Assembly: GCA_037043015.1 (NCBI GenBank)
Contig: CM073330.1
Span: forward strand, 4,303,263 to 4,367,262
Source: Bryum argenteum
Lineage: Eukaryota; Streptophyta; Bryopsida; Bryales; Bryaceae
DNA length: 64,000 nt
Direction of reading: 5' to 3'
Both the position numbers and the translations under genes were made by a program. Positions 60,310 through 64,000 of this stretch are shown here, in pieces. Positions within the stretch are counted from its first letter, which is position 1, and each line of letters starts with the position of its first letter. The notes under the pieces were generated by a model. The model saw only the letters and a program-made list of their open reading frames with translations, ran no database searches and was not told the origin of the DNA.

Positions 60310-60780
60310 GACAGGGCGGGTGAAAGGGGTTAGGGGCGGGAGGGGGCCGGGGCGGGGGGGGGCCAAGGCGGGGGGGGGGGGGGGGGCGAGGGGGCGGGGC
60401 GGGGGGGGGGCCAGGCGGGGAGGGGGGGGGGGCGGGGAGGGGCCGGGGAGGAGGGGGGGGCGGGGGGGGGCCGGGCGGGAGGGGGGGGCGAGGGGGGGGG
60501 GGGGCGAGCGGGGGGGGGGGGCTGCGGGGAGGGGGCCGAGGCGGGAGGGGGGGGCCGAGGCGGGGGGGGGGGCCAGGCGGGAGGGGGGCCGGGGGGAGGG
60601 GGGGCGGGCGGGGGAGAGGGGCAGGCGGGGGAGGGGGGGGCTGCGGGGGGGGGGGGGCCGGGCGGGGGGGGGCGGGGGGGAGAGGGGGGGCGGGGGGGGT
60701 GGAGGGAGGGGGGGGGGCGGGGAGAGGGCTGGCCAGGGCGGGGGTGGAGGGGAGGGGGGGGAGGCCGGGTTGGGCCCACC
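60310..60780. repeat. Extreme G-rich tract
   Basis: About 470 bp are almost entirely G, with scattered C and A, built on degenerate GGGGCGGGGGG units. The G content is strand-asymmetric (G on plus, C on minus). Runs of three or more G are dense enough for many overlapping G-quadruplexes. Apparent proline- or glycine-rich open frames on both strands are products of composition. It lies upstream of the coiled-coil gene. Confidence 0.85.
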
Positions 60781-60784
60781 CTTC

Positions 60785-61220
60785 TTTTCCTTTACCACAC
60801 TCCAAGTGCCTCCACTCCCCTCCCCTAGTGAGGAGGACTCGATCAGCAGTTCGTAGACTTCGATTGGGCGGGGGTGAAGATTTGCCGGAGGGTACGAATG
60901 ATGCCGACGCCGGCCCAAGCAGTGCAGCAATGGACGAGAACTAATTGTCGATTTTCTAATGTAGCAACCAAGATAAACTTCTCTATTTCTATATCGTTAA
61001 ACACTACTGAAATACATATGCTTTTCTTTTGCAAACTTCTTGGCACACTCTATGCATGTGTTTATAATCATATGATCATGTGAATGCTAATTATCATGGT
61101 GTCATTGTATGGTTAGCTTGATAAATAGTTAAGTGGGAGAAAAAAATTATTTTAAATCTTGTAATAATTAATAAATTTCTTATAAACATGATAGGACAAT
61201 AAAAAAATAAACATACCGGT
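60785..61220. other. Noncoding spacer
   Basis: AT-rich from 60945 onward. No gene or repeat was recognised between the G tract and the tandem array. Confidence 0.5.
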
Positions 61221-61221
61221 A

Positions 61222-64000
61222 GCGGATGTCAATCCAAAGTGAGGGGGGGGAGAGGGGAAGTGAGGAGGGTGAAGGTTAGGGGGGGGTGGGTAAGGGGGGT
61301 GGAGAGGGGAGGAGAAAAGAAGAAAGGGAGGAGTGGGGAGGGAAGAGGAGAGAAGGGGAGGAAGTGGAAGAGGAGTGGAATGATGGTCAATCCAATCATT
61401 GGAAATCCAAACATTCCCTCACTATATCCGGGATACTCCAAATCCCGGCTTTAATGAGGGAATGTTTGGATTTGTTTATCCCATTAATGATGCTTGTTTG
61501 CAAAACACAAGATTGGTGAGAGAGAAGGCAAATTTTTTTCAAAAAACTACGTGGGGTGGGTGAGAGAGAGAGGGGCGGGTTACGGGGGAGGGGCGGATTA
61601 CGGGGGAGGTGCGGGTACCATGGGGGTAGGACGGGTACCATGGGGGTAGGGCGGGTACCAAGGGGGGGGTAGGGCGGGTACCAAGGGGGGGTAGGGCGGA
61701 GATGGTAAGGGGGAATGAGGGGAGTGAGTGTGAGGGGGTGAGGATGAGGGGAGGGTGGGGTGGGGTGAGGGGGGGGGGTGGGGTGAGGGGGGGGGGGTGT
61801 GGGGGGGGGGTGGGGGGAGGGGGTGGTGTGAGGGGGGGGGTGGGGTGAGGGGGTGGTGTGAGGGGGTGAGGATGAGGGGCGGGTAAGGATGAGGGGGGTG
61901 AGGGGGAGGAGAAAAAGAAGAAAGGGAGGAGTGGGGAGGGAAGAGGAGAGAAGGGGAGGAAGTGGAAGAGGAGTGGAACGATGGTCAATCCAATCATTGG
62001 AAATCCAAACATTCCCTCACTATATCCGGGATACTCCAAATCCCGGCTTTAATGAGGGAATGTTTGGATTTGTTTATCCCATTAATGATGCTTGTTTGCA
62101 AAACACAAGATTGGTGAGAGAGAAGGCAAATATTTTTTCAAAAACTACGTGGGGTGGGTGAGAGAGGAGGGGCGGGTTACGGGGGGAGGGGCGGATTACG
62201 GGGGAGGTGCGGGTACCATGGGGGTAGGGCGGGTACCAAGGGGGGGTAGGGCGGGTACCAAGGGGGTAGGGCGGAGATGGTAAGGGGGAATGAGGGGAGT
62301 GAGTGTGAGGGGGTGAGGATGAGGGGGGGGGGTGGGGTGAGGGGGTGGGGTGGGGTGAGGGGGGGGGGGGGTGAGGGGGGGGGGTGAGGGGGGGTGGTGA
62401 GGGGGGGGTGTGTGGGGGGTGTGGGGGGGTGAGGATGAGGGGGCGGGTGACGATGAGGGGGGCGGGTGAGGGGAGGAGAAAAGAAGAAAGGGAGGAGTGG
62501 GGAGGGAAGAGGAGAGAAGGGGAGGAAGTGGAAGAGGAGTGGAATGATGGTCAATCCAATCATTGGAAATCCAAACATTCCCTCACTATATCCGGGATAC
62601 TCCAAATCCCGCTTTAATGAGGGAATGTTTGGATTTGTTTATCCCATTAATGATGCTTGTTTGCAAAACACAAGATTGGTGAGAGAGAAGGCAAATTTTT
62701 TTCAAAAACTACGTGGGGTGGGTGAGAGAGGAGGGGCGGGTTACGGGGGAGGGGCGGATTACGGGGGAGGTGCGGGTACCATGGGGGTAGGACGGGTACC
62801 ATGGGGGTAGGGCGGATACCGAGGGGGGTAGGGCGGAGATGGGAAGGGAGAATGAGGGGAGTGAGTGTGAGGGGGTGAGGATGAGGGGAGGGTGGGGTGG
62901 GGTGAGGGGGGGGGTGAGGATGAGGGGGCGGGTGAGGGGGGAGGAGAAAAGAAGAAAGGGAGGAGTGGGGAGGGAAGAGGAGAGAAGGGGAGGAAGTGGA
63001 AGAGGAGTGGAATGATGGTCAATCCAATCATTGGAAATCCAAACATTCCCTCACTATATCCGGGATACTCCAAATCCCGGCTTTAATGAGGGAATGTTTG
63101 GATTTGTTTATCCCATTAATAATGCTTGTTTGCAAAACACAAGATTGGTGAGAGAGAAGGCAAATATTTTTTCAAAAAACTACGTGGGGTGGGTGAGAGA
63201 GGAGGGGCGGGTTACGGGGGGGAGGTGCGGGTACCATGGGGGTAGGGCGGGTACCAAGGGGGGGTAGGGCGGGTACATAGGGGGTGGTAGGGCGGAGATG
63301 GTAAGGGGGAATGAGGGGAGTGAGTGTGAGGGGGTGAGGATGAGGGGGGGGTGGGGTGGGGTGAGGGGGGGGTGGGGTGAGGGGGGGGGGGTGTGAGGGG
63401 GGGGGTGAGGATGAGGGGGCGGGTGAGGATGAGGGGGCGGGTGAGGGGGGAGGAGAAAAGAAGAAAGGGAGGAGTGGGGAGGGAAGAGGAGAGAAGGGGA
63501 GGAAGTGGAAGAGGAGTGGAATGATGGTCAATCCAATCATTGGAAATCCAAACATTCCCTCACTATATCCGGGATACTCCAAATCCCGGCTTTAATGAGG
63601 GAATGTTTGGATTTGTTTATCCCATTAATGATGCTTGTTTGCAAAACACAAGATTGGTGAGAGAGAAGGCAAATTTTTTTCAAAAAACTACGTGGGGTGG
63701 GTGAGAGAGGAGGGGCGGGTTACGGGGGAGGGGCGGATTACGGGGAGGTGCGGGGGTACATGGGGGTAGGGCGGGTACCATGGGGGTAGGGCGGGTACCA
63801 AGGGGGGGGGTAGGGCGGGTACCAAGGGGGTAGGGGGAGATGGTAAGGGGAATGAGGGAGTGAGTGTGAGGGGATGAGGATGAGGGGGGGGGGTGGGGTG
63901 AGGGGGTGGGGTGAGGGGGGGGGGGTGAGGGTGTGGTGGTGTGGGGGGGTGAGGATGAGGGGGGGGTGAGGATGAGGGGGGGTGAGGGGGAGGAGAAAAG
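61222..64000. repeat. Tandem array with hairpin core and G-rich spacer
   Basis: Five units of about 480-600 bp run off the right edge. Each has a well-conserved core of about 300 bp: a purine-rich GGAGGAGAAAAGAAGAAAG stretch, a hairpin, and a stretch ending in ACTACGTGGGGTGGGTGAG. The core is followed by a highly variable G-rich part built on GGGCGGGTACCA and GGGGTGAGGATGAG. The hairpins lie at 61404-61472, 62002-62070, 62568-62635, 63036-63104 and 63545-63613. Outer arms are AATCCAAACATTCCCTCA and TGAGGGAATGTTTGGATT. Inner arms are CCGGGAT and ATCCCGG (one G missing in the third copy). Confidence 0.85.

Noticed and set aside
60194..60930. Proline-rich and glycine-rich open frames of 150-240 codons around the G tract
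   Set aside because: Any frame of a G/C homopolymer-like sequence lacks stops. Both strands are open together and no non-repetitive protein sequence is attached.
61229..63582. Five minus-strand frames all starting EYPGYSEGMFGFPMIG
   Set aside because: They repeat because the DNA core repeats. The reading passes through the hairpin and into C-rich low-complexity sequence, and no ATG start or splice context supports it.
1..64000. tRNA, rRNA or organellar insertions
   Set aside because: No cloverleaf, rRNA core sequence or organellar gene was recognised by eye. A covariance-model search would be needed to exclude tRNAs.

Overview
The window is nuclear DNA of a eukaryote with spliceosomal introns. 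Several genes show clean GT-AG introns with matching codon phases. The best guess is a bryophyte or another early-diverging streptophyte. The reasons are a SWIM-type MULE-like transposase, a DUF7869-type transposon protein, a plant-type geranylgeranyl diphosphate synthase (GGPPS) fragment and a TET/JBP-like dioxygenase. No taxonomic marker is present, so this is inference. Most of the window is transposon-derived or repetitive.

Layout. 1-8149 (copy A) and 26448-34683 (copy B) are direct copies of one block. The block carries a GGPPS-like fragment on the minus strand, a long hairpin, AT-rich noncoding DNA and a broken DUF7869 gene on the plus strand. At the left edge of copy B a zinc-finger plus TET/JBP-like 2-oxoglutarate oxygenase gene reads out leftwards (24995-26473), and its 5' part lies inside the block. 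Copy A stops at a 100-N scaffold gap (8150-8249). 8420-12860 and 51600-55440 are diverged copies of a second noncoding repeat that is full of foldback hairpins. 13.2-21.8 kb holds minus-strand coding-like sequence with many frame breaks, including an FCP1-like phosphatase fragment. The function of the rest was not recognised.

36.8-50.8 kb is the best-preserved coding region. An apparently intact two-exon MULE-like transposase with a SWIM zinc finger (46942-50782, plus) stands head to head with a four-exon gene for a small charged protein (46420-37641, minus). The last intron of that minus gene is filled by a 6-kb satellite with about 20 exact copies of a 14-bp palindrome. 57516-60121 is a two-exon minus gene for a long Ala/Glu/Lys coiled coil, interrupted by one in-frame stop codon. 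The right end is a 480-bp G-rich tract and then a tandem array (61.2-64 kb) with a conserved hairpin core.

Three signals deserve most attention. The first is the physical link of a TET/JBP-like gene with a DUF7869 transposon-like gene in a duplicated block. The second is a dispersed near-palindrome (core RRCGGYCGYY) found about 30 times, mostly in introns or noncoding DNA and once in a coding exon. The third is that mismatches between copies A and B concentrate at CAG/CTG sites. This fits sequence error at CHG-methylated cytosines, and many of the frameshifts in the duplicated genes may therefore not be real.
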